64,000 bases of DNA, taken from positions 18,655,501 to 18,719,500 of the forward strand of contig CATNEN010000039.1 of the NCBI GenBank assembly GCA_950097015.1. Direction: 5' to 3'. Shown here one piece after another: positions 11,541 through 23,000 of this stretch (positions are counted from its first letter, which is position 1; every line of letters begins with the position of its first letter). Origin of the DNA: Macrostomum hystrix (Eukaryota > Platyhelminthes > Macrostomidae). The position numbers and the translations under genes are program-made. Under the pieces are notes generated by a model. That model was not told where the DNA came from, did not search any database, and worked only from the letters and a program-made list of their open reading frames with translations.

Positions 11541-12305
11541 TTTTTAATAGATCCTAAGACTAATATTGAGGATCTGGGAGATCCTCGGACTAATCTTGGG
11601 AATTTTGGAGATCTTCGGATTAATCTTGGGAATTTTGGAGATCTATGGACTAATCTTGAGAATCTGGGAGATCTTCTATAGACTAATCTTGAGAATCTGG
11701 GAGATCTATAGACTAATCTTGAGAATCTGAAAGATCTATAGACTAATCTTGAGAATCTGAAAGATCTATAGACTAATCTTGAGAATCTGAAAGACCTATA
11801 AACTAATCTTGAGAATCTGGGAGATCTTCTATAGACTAATTTTGAGAATCTGAAAGATCTATAGACTAATCTTGAGAATCTGGGAGATCTATAGACTAAT
11901 CTTGAGAATCTGAAAGATCTATAGACTAATCTTGAGAATCTGAAAGACCTATAAACTAACCTTGAGAATCTAGGAGATTTATAGACTAATCTTGAGAATC
12001 TGAAAGACCTATAAACTAACCTTAAGAATCTAGGAGATTTATAGACTAATCTTGAGAATCTAGGAGATCTATAGACTAATTTTGAGAATCTGAAAGATCT
12101 ATAGACTAATCTTGAGAATCTGAAAGATCTATAGACTAATCTTGAGAATCTGAAAGACCTATAAACTAACCTTGAGAATCTAGGAGATTTATAGACTAAT
12201 CTTGAGAATCTAGGAGATCTATAGACTAATCTTGAGAATCTAGGAGATCTATAGACTAATCTTGAGAATCTGAAAGACCTACAAACTAATCTTGAGAATC
12301 TTGAT
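11541..12305. repeat. 30-bp minisatellite
   Basis: Tandem units with core agactaatcttgagaatctg and a variable gaaagatctat/ggagatctat/aggagatttat part. It lies just beyond the 3' end of the minus-strand NEMF gene. Confidence 0.92.
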
Positions 12306-12392
12306 TCTATGATATTATGACATCTTATCGATCAACGCAAGTCTTTCAAGTACCAGTTGGAAGATTAATGACAATTTCATTTTGCTCTTCAA

Positions 12393-12812
12393 TCACTTCT
12401 TCTGTTTTGTGACTCCAGCCAATGCCAGCTTGACCTTGCCGGGCATATTGCAGCACAGATCGTTATCTTTGACAGCGCGCATCAGGTCCCGCTCATTCCT
12501 GCTGCACGCCTTATCCGCAGTGAATACGGCCAGGGCAGTCTTGACCGCTCGGCCGCGCTTAGCTGTGCCTGGCGTCAGCTTGGCCTTGTACTTGTAGGCG
12601 GCCAGGGTGCTGATGGGAGCGCACACCGGGATGGCGAACAGCAGGATGTCATCTGGCAACGGCTGGCCAGTCAGCGACTCCAGCAGCTCCCGGTCCTGGG
12701 CACCGGCGCCTCCGCCACCGGCGCCGCCAGCATCGTCGTCTTCGTCTTCGTCGAATAAATCATCAGCCGGCGCTGCTGCTGCTGATGCTGCTGGCTGCGG
12801 TTTCGGTTCTGT

Positions 12813-12851
<39 letters not shown>

Positions 12852-15800
12852 AAACGGCTTAGCCTGATTTGGCTGCTTCTGCGGCTGTTTCGACTTCTGC
12901 TGCTGCTGCTGTTTTTTGCCTTGGCTCTGAAGCAGGGTCATCGCCAAGCGCCGATCTTCGTCATCTTGATCTTTGTACTTTTCCTGCATCTTCTTTAGCT
13001 TGGAACGTTGCCCACGTTTTATCTGCTGCTGCTGCTGCTCGGGTGGCTGATTCTGTTGCTGCTTTTTATTTGCCCGAACGGAACTGTTTGGCCTTAAAAT
13101 AGTTTCACTATTATTAGATGCTTGACAAGTGTCAGCAGAATCTTCGTCCTTCAAGATCTTGGGCTGCTCAGCGGCTTCCACTGAGACATCAGACTCACTC
13201 GCTTCCTCAGGCTCAGCCTTCACAGCCGCTGTTTCTTGTTCGCCAGCGTCTCTATTATCTTCGACATCGTCCAACACCAAGTCGTCTTCAACGACACTTC
13301 CAACAGCATCGCCGACCACCGAGCCGACCTCGCTGCCATCCTGCGCCGATTTAAACAGCCGACCCTGCTGCTGCAGCTTCCTGGCGGCTCGACGCTCGTG
13401 CGCAGCCATTTTTCGTCGGCCGCTGGCGCCGCCGCTGGCCGACGAGGTGCACGAAGCGACGCTGTCAACCCGACGACGAAGCGACTCGCTGTCGGCAGTG
13501 GGAAACAGATCGTCGCCAATGTTGACGGCGGCGGCTGTTGACGATGAGGAAGCTACGGAAGTCTGGCGCGCGACCTCGAAGCGACCGTCGGGCCCGTAGT
13601 CGTAGCGAATCTCCACGCTTGGCATCGACGTCATGGCGCCGGCTGCATTCTCGGCATTGCCAGCAGCATCTTCGTCGGCGTCGTCGCCAAATTCCAGCAC
13701 TTCAGGCAGTGTTGGCAGAGCGGCGCCGCTTGACTCGCCATTACCGATCCCATCTTCATCGTCAGCGTCGGCCGTATAGGACGCCACGACAGCCCGCTCG
13801 CCGCGATGATTCGGCACAGATTCCTCGTCGATACGGAAGAGAAATCCGAAGCCGAAGGTGAGTTGAACGCTGGGCAGGTAGTTCTTTTTGCCTCGAATCA
13901 TAAAACTGCCGGTAGTGAGGTATTCGCCAGTTGGGGCCATCTTGGATACCTGATGATGATTAACCCACCAGGCGTTGCTCACAACTTTGGCTGACCAGGC
14001 GCTGGAGTACACCACGGCCATCTGACCGGCTTCGTTCAGCGTCTTCGGAGGCACCGGACTGCCAGACGGATTTTTTATAACAACGCTGCTGGCACCATGC
14101 AGATCAGCGTGAACATACAGATCGCCAGCCTTCAGGTGTCGCTTGACAATAAATTCATTTTGCTGCTGATCTCGACCGCCGATAACTAGATAGTTCTCGC
14201 TGCTAATGAACCAATAGAACTTCTCGAACCAGAACGGCTTGCGAACCTTGGCTATGCTGCACACCTGGGAATGAATAGATTTGCTTCCGAGGAAAAGTTT
14301 GTCCCTTGTAGTTTGTTTCACTTCCTTGTCGATTTTGTTCTTTCTACCCCCTGATTCTGTTCCTTCTTACCCTGATTATGTTCCTTCTTACCCCTGATTC
14401 TGTTCCTTCTCCCCCCTGATTCTGTTCCTTCTCCCCCCCTGATTCTGTTCCTTTTCTCCACTGATTCTGTTCCTTCTCCCCCCTGATTCTGTTCCTTCTC
14501 CCCCCTGATTCTGTTCCTTCTCCCCCCTGATTCTGTTCCTTCTCCCCCCTGATTCTGTTCCTTCTCCCCCCTGATTCTGTTCCTTTTCCCCACTGATTCT
14601 GTTCCTTCTCCCCCCTGATTCTGTTCCTTCTCCCCCCTGATTCTGTTCCTTCTCCCCCCCTGATTCTGTTCCTTTTCCCCACTGATTCTGTTCCTTCTCC
14701 CCACTGATTCTGTTCCTTCTCCCCACTGATTCTGTTCCTTCTCCCCACTGATTCTGTTCCTTTTCCCCACTGATTCTGTTCCTTCTCCCCACTGATTCTG
14801 TTCCTTTTCACCACTGATTCTGTTCCTTCTCCCCACTGATTCTGTTCCTTCTCCCCACTGATTCTGTTCCTTCTACTCCTGATTCTGTTCCTTCTCCCCC
14901 TGATTCTGTTCCTTATTACCCCTGATTCTGTTCCTTCTTACCCCTGATTATGTTCCTTCTACTCCTGATTCTGTTCCTTCTCCCCCTGATTCTGTTCCTT
15001 ATTACCCCTGATTCTGTTCCTTCTTACCCCTGATTATGTTCCTTCTACTCCTGATTCTGTTCCTTCTACTCCTGATTCTGTTCCTTCTTACCCCTGATTC
15101 TGTTCCTTCTACTCCTGATTCTGTTCCTTCTACTCCTGATTCTGTTCCTTCTCCCCTCTGATTCTGTTCCTTCTTACCCCTGATTCTGTTCCTTCTCCCC
15201 ACTGATTCTGTTCCTTCTCCCCCTGATTCTGTTCCTTCTCCCCCTGATTCTGTTCCTTCTACTCCTGATTCTGTTCCTTCTCCCCCTGATTCTGTTCCTT
15301 CTCCCCACTGATTCTGTTCCTTCTCCCCACTGATTCTGTTCCTTCTCCCCCTGATTCTGTTCCTTCTACTCTTGATTCTGTTCCTTCTCCCCACTGATTC
15401 TGTTCCTTCTCCCCACTGATTCTGTTCCTTCTACTCCTGATTATGTTCCTTCTCCCCCTGATTCTGTTCCTTATTACCCCTGATTCTGTTCCTTCTTACC
15501 CCTGATTCTGTTCCTTCTTACCCCTGATTCTGTTCCTTCTTACCCCTGATTCTGTTCCTTCTACTCCTGATTCTGTTCCTTCTCCCCTCTGATTCTGTTC
15601 CTTCTTACCCCTGATTCTGTTCCTTCTTACCCCTGATTCTGTTCCTTCTTACCCCTGATTCTGTTCCTTCTACTCCTGATTCTGTTCCTTCTACTCCTGA
15701 TTCTGTTCCTTCTCCCCTCTGATTCTGTTCCTTCTTACCCCTGATTCTGTTCCTTCTTACACCTGATTCTGTTCCTTCTCCCCTCTGATTCTGTTCCTTT

Positions 15801-18800
15801 TTACCCCTGATTCTGTTCCTTCTTACCCCTGATTCTGTTCCTTCTTACCCCTGATTCATAAATCCTGACATAATGTATTCTCACGTCTCACTATAGACAT
15901 TTTCAGCCAGCTCGATGCAGATTCATTCTCAAATCCTGACTCACCTTCTGTGCTTCCTTCAGCATCTCGTGCGTCTTTCGATCGGCTGCCTTCAAAGCCT
16001 TCTCCGAGGCCTGTTTAGTCTTCTCTTCCTTGGCTGCGAACTGCTTCTTCTGATCGAATAGTCGCTTCACATTGCCGTAGGCGCTGGTTGCTAGGTCGAT
16101 TTCCACACTGTGAACCCGCTCTTCCGGGTCGAAAGGATTCGATAAGCGCAGAACGATGGCGTTTCGATCCAGTCGAAGTTCCTGCGAGGGATAGAATGTG
16201 GGGTGTAAGTATTAATAAGTTAGGACGATTCCGAGAAGATTCGGACGAATTCAACAAATTTTAAAGATTCCAAAAAGGTTTGTTGAATTCCTAAAAGGTT
16301 CAGGCGATTCTAAAAGGTTCGGACGATTCCTACAAGTTTTGGAGATCCCTAGAAGGTTCGGACGATTCCTATTAGGTTTGGACGATTCCTACTAGGTTTG
16401 GACGATTCCTATTAGGTTTGGACGATTCCTATTAGGTTTGGACGATTCCTATTAGGTTTGGACGATTCCTATTAGGTTTGGACGATTCCTACTAGGTTTG
16501 GACGATTCCTACTAGGTTCGGACGATTCCTACAAGGTTCGGACGATTTCTACAAGGTTTGGACGATTCCTACTAGGTTTGGACGATTCCTATTAGGTTTG
16601 GACGATTCCTATTAGGTTTGGACGATTCCTATTAGGTTTGGACGATTCCTACTAGGTTTGGACGATTCCTACTAGGTTCGGACGATTCCTACAAGGTTCG
16701 GACGATTTCTACAAGGTTTGACGATCCATAGAAGGTTCGGACGATCCCCATTAGGTTCGGACGATTCCTACTAGGTTCGGACGATTCCTACAAGGTTTGG
16801 AGATTCGTAGAAGGTTTGAGATTCCTACAAGGTTCGGACGATTCTTACAATGAAGCAGAAATCACACCTGAATCATGGCGGCCACCGGATCGCCCTGCGC
16901 GCGAGCCCCGGCAACAAGTTCAGCCACGGCTTCCCAGTCAAGCTGATTGGCCAATGCGCTGTTAATAACTAGCAGAGCCTTCTCAACAGCAGCTAAATTC
17001 ATCTGCACCAGTTCGCCCTTCTCCTTGTCAGTGATCTGGGCTTCGGCTAGTTCAGCTAGACGCTTCTCGTGATCCTGCTTGATGTTCTCCAGCTTCTTCA
17101 GGGCAGCCTTCTCCTGCTGCAGAGCTTTCTGGTCCAAGCGTTGGCTCTCCATTTTCAGGAAGAATTCGTCAACGGCCTGGATTGGGAGAAGGGATAATTA
17201 TGGATTTTTTGGGGATTTAGTGATTTATCGATTACAATCTGAAGTGGGGTCATTGTTTGAGTAAGTCTAATCTGAAGTGTCGCGGGTTTAAGCCATGTGG
17301 TTAGAGCATCAGGCTTACGACTTAAAGGTCGGAGGTTCAATTCCAAACTTAAATAAAACTATAGATGTACTTTTAGTATGATCGTAAATCTGAATTGCTT
17401 CAGCTTAGTTCAAAGGGATTATTGTCTGAAGTGGGATTATTAATTTTATAATTTTTATCTTAAGTTGAATTGCAAGTGTAATATCTGAAAAAATGGATTA
17501 ACTTCTATGAATTATTAATATTATTATGGGATTATTATTTTGGGGATAATTATCTGAAGTAGGACTAGTGTTTCACTGATTATTCTTCAAACAGGCACAG
17601 AACCAACCTTATTGAAACTAGTAAACTGAATACGATCCTTGCCCTCGGTTTGAAGCAATTCAATCGGATGAAATTCTAAGAAATCCAGGCCATTGTAAGG
17701 ATCCACAGAAGTGGTATTGGATACGCCAGCCGGTGTCGAAGTTGACACTGCGGCGGCAGACAGCATTTCCCTAGGCTTGGTAGTGACGCACGCTTTTACA
17801 GTATCGGCGGGTCGATCTCTCAAACTGGCAATGATGTCTTCTCCCAGTTCAAAAGCTGCCAAAGCTGACTGGGCGGCGGCGTCAACAGTTGGACAAGCTT
17901 CTAAAGATTTCAAAGACTGATTCGCAGCCACGCGAAGACAGTGATCTAACAATGGGCCGCCGTATGGAAATAGGCTGGTTAGACTGCGAGCTAGCTGACC
18001 CTTCTGACCAATCACAGATTCGATGACTGGCCGAATAGCATCTAGACTCCAGTTGCTAGGCTGCCTCGCTTTATCTAGCTGATATTTCTCGCTAGTAACA
18101 ATTTTAGTCTGATCTGTAGCATCTGTCCTAGGCCGAAGCAGGTGTACAATGGTGTACTGATGATCAGTTAGCAGGGCATTGCCCTTATCGTACAATTCAA
18201 CTATGAGGTGAAATGTATATTCTCCAGTGCCGAATTGCAATCTAACGATTCGATCAATGCCAATTAGTTCAATCTGTTCCAGGCGTTTGTTTTTAATATG
18301 CTTGCGCAATTTCATAGAGAAGCCGCTCGGTGTGATGTTCTTTGGCCAATCAAAATCTGTCAGGTGTAGCCGAATGCCAGATTCGAACAGTAGAGTCACC
18401 TAGGGACCGGTGTGATGAGCGGCTGGCTATATTTAAAAGTACATAGACAGACCAAATGGGGTATGTAAAATATCCACTGCCTACTTCACGACAGCTCCCA
18501 AACCAAATGACAGATCTTCGTGACGATCTATTTATAACGATAAACTATGGGGGTCGGTGGCAGGGCGGTTATCGCGTTTGCCTCTCGCACCAGGGTCCGT
18601 AGGCTCGATTCCACGGCGAGGCCACATTCATTTGGGGCGCAGCCGCGGAGAGAAGGCTTGGGGGCTTGTCGTGCAATTTACGCCCCTTGAGGGCCAACCT
18701 CCAAGGCACAGTGAAATTTTACACTGCCTGACGATGAGAAAGTCAGGGCAGATGTGCACACCTGTGTGAGTGTGTGCTCAGGAGTCAGCGGAATGAGACG

Positions 18801-18966
18801 GCATTGCCTCCTAGCTTGTAAATACCTTGTGATCCGGCTTGCTCAATCGGATGAGGTAAGTCTTGTTGTTGATGTCGTAAACATTTGACACACGCAGGCC
18901 GACGCAGCTCTGCGAAATCTCCGCCACAGCGGCCACAACGTCTAGCGTGGTAAAGCGAGCTTTCAT
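12393..18966 (-). CDS. NEMF: NEMF/Rqc2 (Caliban, Tae2) ribosome quality-control factor, 5 exons
   Basis: Exons (minus strand): 18966-18826, 18399-17608, 17176-16868, 16181-15945, 14264-12393. All introns are GT-AG and phase 0, giving 1116 residues against roughly 1076 in human. The start MKARFTTLD matches the family N-terminus, including the Asp at position 9 needed for CAT-tailing in yeast; D96-R97 ([11 protein letters not shown]) fits the second conserved acidic site. NFACT-N spans exons 1-3. A coiled coil ([20 protein letters not shown]) follows, then NFACT-R (residues ~500-610; [43 protein letters not shown]), a long acidic/polyQ/Ser linker, and NFACT-C ([13 protein letters not shown] ... 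[17 protein letters not shown]). The protein binds 60S subunits carrying stalled peptidyl-tRNA, recruits Listerin and adds C-terminal tails. The exon 5 acceptor at 14265/14266 (tcccag) was chosen because it restores [14 protein letters not shown] as in other animals. It appears intact. Confidence 0.95.
14342..15855. repeat. 22-bp minisatellite in NEMF intron 4
   Basis: About 68 copies of a ~22-bp unit with core ctgattctgttccttct and a variable C-rich part (ccccca, tacccc, actc). Three-unit (66-bp) closure keeps frames open and creates spurious [13 protein letters not shown]-type ORFs on the minus strand. The array fills most of the intron between 14265 and 15944. Confidence 0.95.
16262..16855. 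repeat. 20-bp minisatellite in NEMF intron 3
   Basis: Tandem copies of gacgattcctattaggtttg. A block of about 180 bp (16380-16560) is nearly repeated at 16560-16720, showing multi-unit duplication. It fills the intron up to a few bases before exon 3. Confidence 0.93.
17284..17346 (+). mobile_element. SINE family 2, tRNA-like head fragment
   Basis: agccatgtggttagagcatc (box A region) and ggaggttcaattcc (box B) match the heads at 24996 and 47688. It lies in NEMF intron 2, antisense to the gene. There is no full tRNA fold, so it is not called a tRNA gene. Confidence 0.6.
18548..18815 (+). mobile_element. SINE family 1 copy with tRNA-like head, in NEMF intron 1
   Basis: The head ggtggcagggcggttatcgc ... 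gtaggctcgattcc carries box A- and box B-like motifs. The body matches the other family copies through gtgctcaggagtcagcggaa and stops at gcattgcctcctagc, only about ten bases from the NEMF exon 1 donor (18825). It is antisense to NEMF. Confidence 0.85.
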
Positions 18967-19139
18967 AGTTGACTACGTGTTAGTAGCAATGGTAGAAAAT
19001 GTGCGCCTCAGGCAGTTAAAATATATAAAAAGCGACTCCAGCGAGTCACTTAATGGTGAACAAGTGCATCAAAGCTGCAAATCGAAACGGGCGAAGTACC
19101 GATTGATACAGATTGAGTCCTGCATTGAGTCCTAGGAAT

Positions 19140-19672
19140 CAGGAAGATTTTTAGGGGATCTGGGAGATTCTTAGATTAATCCTTAGTATTTTATAGGGTA
19201 TTGGATTAATCTTGAGTATTTGGGAGATCATTGGATGGATCAATATTGAGGATTTGGGGGATCATTGGATAGATCAATATTGAGGATTTAGGAGATCATT
19301 GGATAGATCAATATTGAGGATTCGTGAGATCATTGGATAGATCAATATTGAGGATTCGTGAGATCATTGGATAGATCAATATTGAGGATTCGTGAGATCA
19401 TTGGATAGATCAATCTTGAGGATTTGGGGGATCATTGGATAGATCAATATTGAGGATTTGGGGGATCATTGGATAGATCAATATTGAGGATTCGTGAGAT
19501 CATTGGATAGATCAATCTTGAGGATTTGGGGGATCATTGGATAGATCAATATTGAGGATTTGGGGGATCATTGGATAGATCAATCTTGAGGATTTGGGGG
19601 ATCATTGGATAGATCAATCTTGAGGATTTGGGAGATCATTGGATAGATCAATATTGAGGATTTGGGGCATTC
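19140..19672. repeat. 34-bp minisatellite upstream of NEMF
   Basis: Units with core ggatagatcaatattgagga and variable tttgggggatcatt/ttcgtgagatcatt. The array begins less than 200 bp upstream of the NEMF start codon, so it lies in or next to the promoter. The core resembles the 11541-12305 array (atcttgagaatctgggagatc). Confidence 0.92.
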
Positions 19673-20079
19673 TACTATACGTATAGTTTTACTTTACTAA
19701 ACAGAAAAAAACTGGAAATAAGCTAGCATATGTTCCAAACTCAGAAGCAGTTCACAGTCTCATACGACTCAAATTTAATTGCTTGCAATGTATTCGACAT
19801 TTTCTTACCAACAAAAATTGTCTCCAAGCGAACAAATAGGCTAACCAATAAGATGCGAGAGCCAGAAAGTGAAAATAATCATCAAAAAACTGATTGACAG
19901 CTAACAATCGATTAAATGGTCAATTTGATTTAAAAAGAAAGGTGACACTTTCCAAATGAACACAATTCAAGTTATTATAGAAATGCATCAATTGAATTAT
20001 TAAACTTGGTGATTTACTTTAAAAACCGCATAGCTGTAGATCGAAACGGAAGTGATCTTATTCGAATTAAATCACCTAA
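19673..20079. other. Interval between the DDX21 3' end and NEMF promoter array
   Basis: AT-rich, no gene seen. It should hold the DDX21 3' UTR on the minus strand; I could not place a clear polyadenylation signal. Confidence 0.45.
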
Positions 20080-23000
20080 TTACCAGTTGTTAGTCCTAGC
20101 TCGTTTAGCATCCGGGGCTTCGCCATTTCCCCATTGTCGCTTGAATCCGCCGCCGCCTCGTCCACCGCCGCCTCTGAAACCGCCGCCGCCGCCGCCGCCA
20201 TTGCCATAGCTGTTCCTGAATCCACCGTTGCCATAGCTGTTTCTGAAGTTGCCGCCGCCACTTCTATATACTCCGCCGCCGCGGCCACCGCCGAAGCCAG
20301 CGTGTTCGACTTCTTCCAATTCTGGCAGCTCCGTTAGCTTCACCAGCTGATCGAATCGACCGTCTGACCAGCGCTTCTCAACCACATCGTCCATATTCGA
20401 TGGTAGATCGAATAGCAGAGATTTCCGGTCTTTGCTAAAAGTGACGTATTGCACTTTTTCGACTTGTTCGGGATCCAAGCAGCGACGCAAGGCGCCAAAT
20501 AGGTAGCCCTTGCCGTGCACCTGTAATATGGGGAGCGGGATTTTTTAAACTATTTTTTGAATCTGGTAGATGATAGACCGAATCTGGAACATAATAGATC
20601 GAATCTGGTAGATAATAGATCGAATCTGGTAGATAATAGATCGGATCGAATCTGGTAGATAATAGATCGAATCTGGTAGATAATAGATCGAATCTGGTAG
20701 ATAATTGATCGAATGTGGTAGATAATAGATCGAATCTGGTAGATTTATTATCATATCTGGTAGATGATAAGTCGATTCTGGTAGATTAACAATGGAATCT
20801 GGTAGATAAACAATGGAATCTGGTAGATGATTGGTGGAATCTGGTAGATAAACAGTGGAATCTGGTAGAATCAATGGAATCTAGTAGATAAACAATGGAA
20901 TCTGGTAGATAAACAATGGAATCTGGTAGATAAACAATAGAAACTAGTAGATAAACAATGGAATCTGGTAGATAAACAATGGAATTTGGTAGATAAACAA
21001 TGGAATCTGGTAGATTTATTATCATATCTGGTAGATGATAAGTCGATTCTGGTAGATTAACAATGGAATCTGGTAGATAATAGATCGAATCTGGTAGATA
21101 TATTATCATATCTGGTAGATGATAGGTCGATTCTGGTAGATTAACAATGGAATCTGGTAGATGATTGGTGGAATCTGGTAGATGATTGGTGGAATCTGGT
21201 AGATAAACAGTGGAATCTGGTAGATGATTGGTCGATTCTGTTAGATAAACAATGGAATCTGGTAGATAAACAATGGAATCTGGTAGAATCAATGGAATCT
21301 GGTAGATAAACAATGGAATCTGGTAGATAAACAATGGAATCTGGTAGAATCAATAGAATCTAGTAGATAAACAATGGAATCTGGTAGATAAACAATGGAA
21401 TCTGGTAGATAAACAATGGAATCTGGTAGATAAACAATGGAATCTGGTAGATAAACAATGGAATCTGGTGGATAAACAATGGAATCTGGTAGATAAACAA
21501 TGGAATTTGGTAGACAACGCACCGTCTCCGCAGTTGTATGCAAAGCGTAGGCGGTGAAGCCCTCTCTGGCAGACAGCAGGGAGCGGCCAACAATTTCAGT
21601 TTGTCCACTGAGCACAGCCAATGCGGCAGCCACGGCACGCTCAGCGCCCATTGCGGCGATGAGCTCGGCGGCTTCCTCGGCCAGCAGCTGGATGGTGGGA
21701 TCTTGCACCGCCTGCAGCTGCTCCAACGAATGACGACCGGCGGCTTTGACCAGGTCGGCTGTCGATGGCGCGCCGACTCGCTTGAACCTATTTGGTTTGG
21801 GCAGTTTTTTATATAGATATTATTGTAGAATTTATTTAATCAGCCCCAATTGGACCAGATGTGCAGTCGACAGCTATCTGAAGGCTGCGTACGACTTTTC
21901 ATTCCATGGACTGGGGAGATGCCACACAGACTATCAATCACCCATTTGCAAATTCGGAATCGAACCCCCGACCTTTAAGTCCCGAGTCCGCCGTCCTAAT
22001 TATTAAGCTACCACCCCTATTTTAACCGCAAACACCGAAAAGCTATAAAGAGTCGTGTGCGTGTTTATGAGGATGTGTGGATGGCTTTGACTAGACACTG
22101 GAGATATTAAATAAATCAAGGATATCACAGTTTGTGAAGAACTTCCTTGGTGTTTAGGACTTAGGCCCTACAGAATTTTCAATACAACATGCATGTTGTG
22201 GGGTGGGTTTCAACCCAAACCTGTTGGAGTGGCAGGGGGTGAGTGGCAGAGTAGTTAAGGCATTTGCCTTTCGCACCAAGGTCATAAAGCTCGATTCCGC
22301 GGCGAGGCCACATTTATTTAGGGCTGAGAGAAGGCTTGGGGGCTTGTCATGCAATTTACGCCCCTTGAGAGCCAACCAGGCACAGAGTGTACACTGTCTG
22401 GCGATGAGAAAGTCAGGGCAGATGTACACACTTGTGTGCGTGTGTGCTCAGGAGTCATCGACATGGGCAGAATTGCCTCCTCGCTGGCTCGCTCGCTAGA
22501 ACTACTAAGGGGGGGGGGAATTCCACCCACTGAAAATTTTTTGTGCTGCACCCGAACGTAGCAACGCAAGCACACAATACTCAAGAACAAGGGCCAACTT
22601 TTTTTGCGGATCTTCTGAAACAATAGTCAAGTCGCCAGCTCTACAGACCGTCGAGATATTAAATCTTTCTGGTCGAAGGTCATAAGCGATCTAAGGTCAG
22701 GCCTTCAAACTTTATCAGCATCTCACCCGAATGTGCCTGCATTATCTCCATCTTCGGTGGTCACCTACCTTTATCTAGACGGATTTGCTAGACCTTTAAG
22801 GGCCCAAAACAGGTGGAAAAGGTCACTATGGACACCCTGGCGCGAATTTCTCCGAGTTCTCTAATCAGTCACCACCCAAAGCTGTTAGCATTCAGGCGCT
22901 GCCAAAAAATGTCATGGGGTCCCCCTTACTATAAAAACGGGCGGCAAAATGGCTAATTGGTAGTTCTATTGTTAACCGCAGTTTACCTAATTCCAGCCTG

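Noticed and set aside
14318-15394. [13 protein letters not shown] frames next to NEMF exon 5
   Set aside because: They belong to the intron 4 minisatellite. The true exon 5 acceptor at 14265 restores the conserved NEMF sequence.
17284-17346. tRNA gene
   Set aside because: It has box A/B-like motifs but no acceptor stem pairing, and the same head recurs attached to a SINE body elsewhere. The same reasoning applies at 24996, 47688 and 59573.
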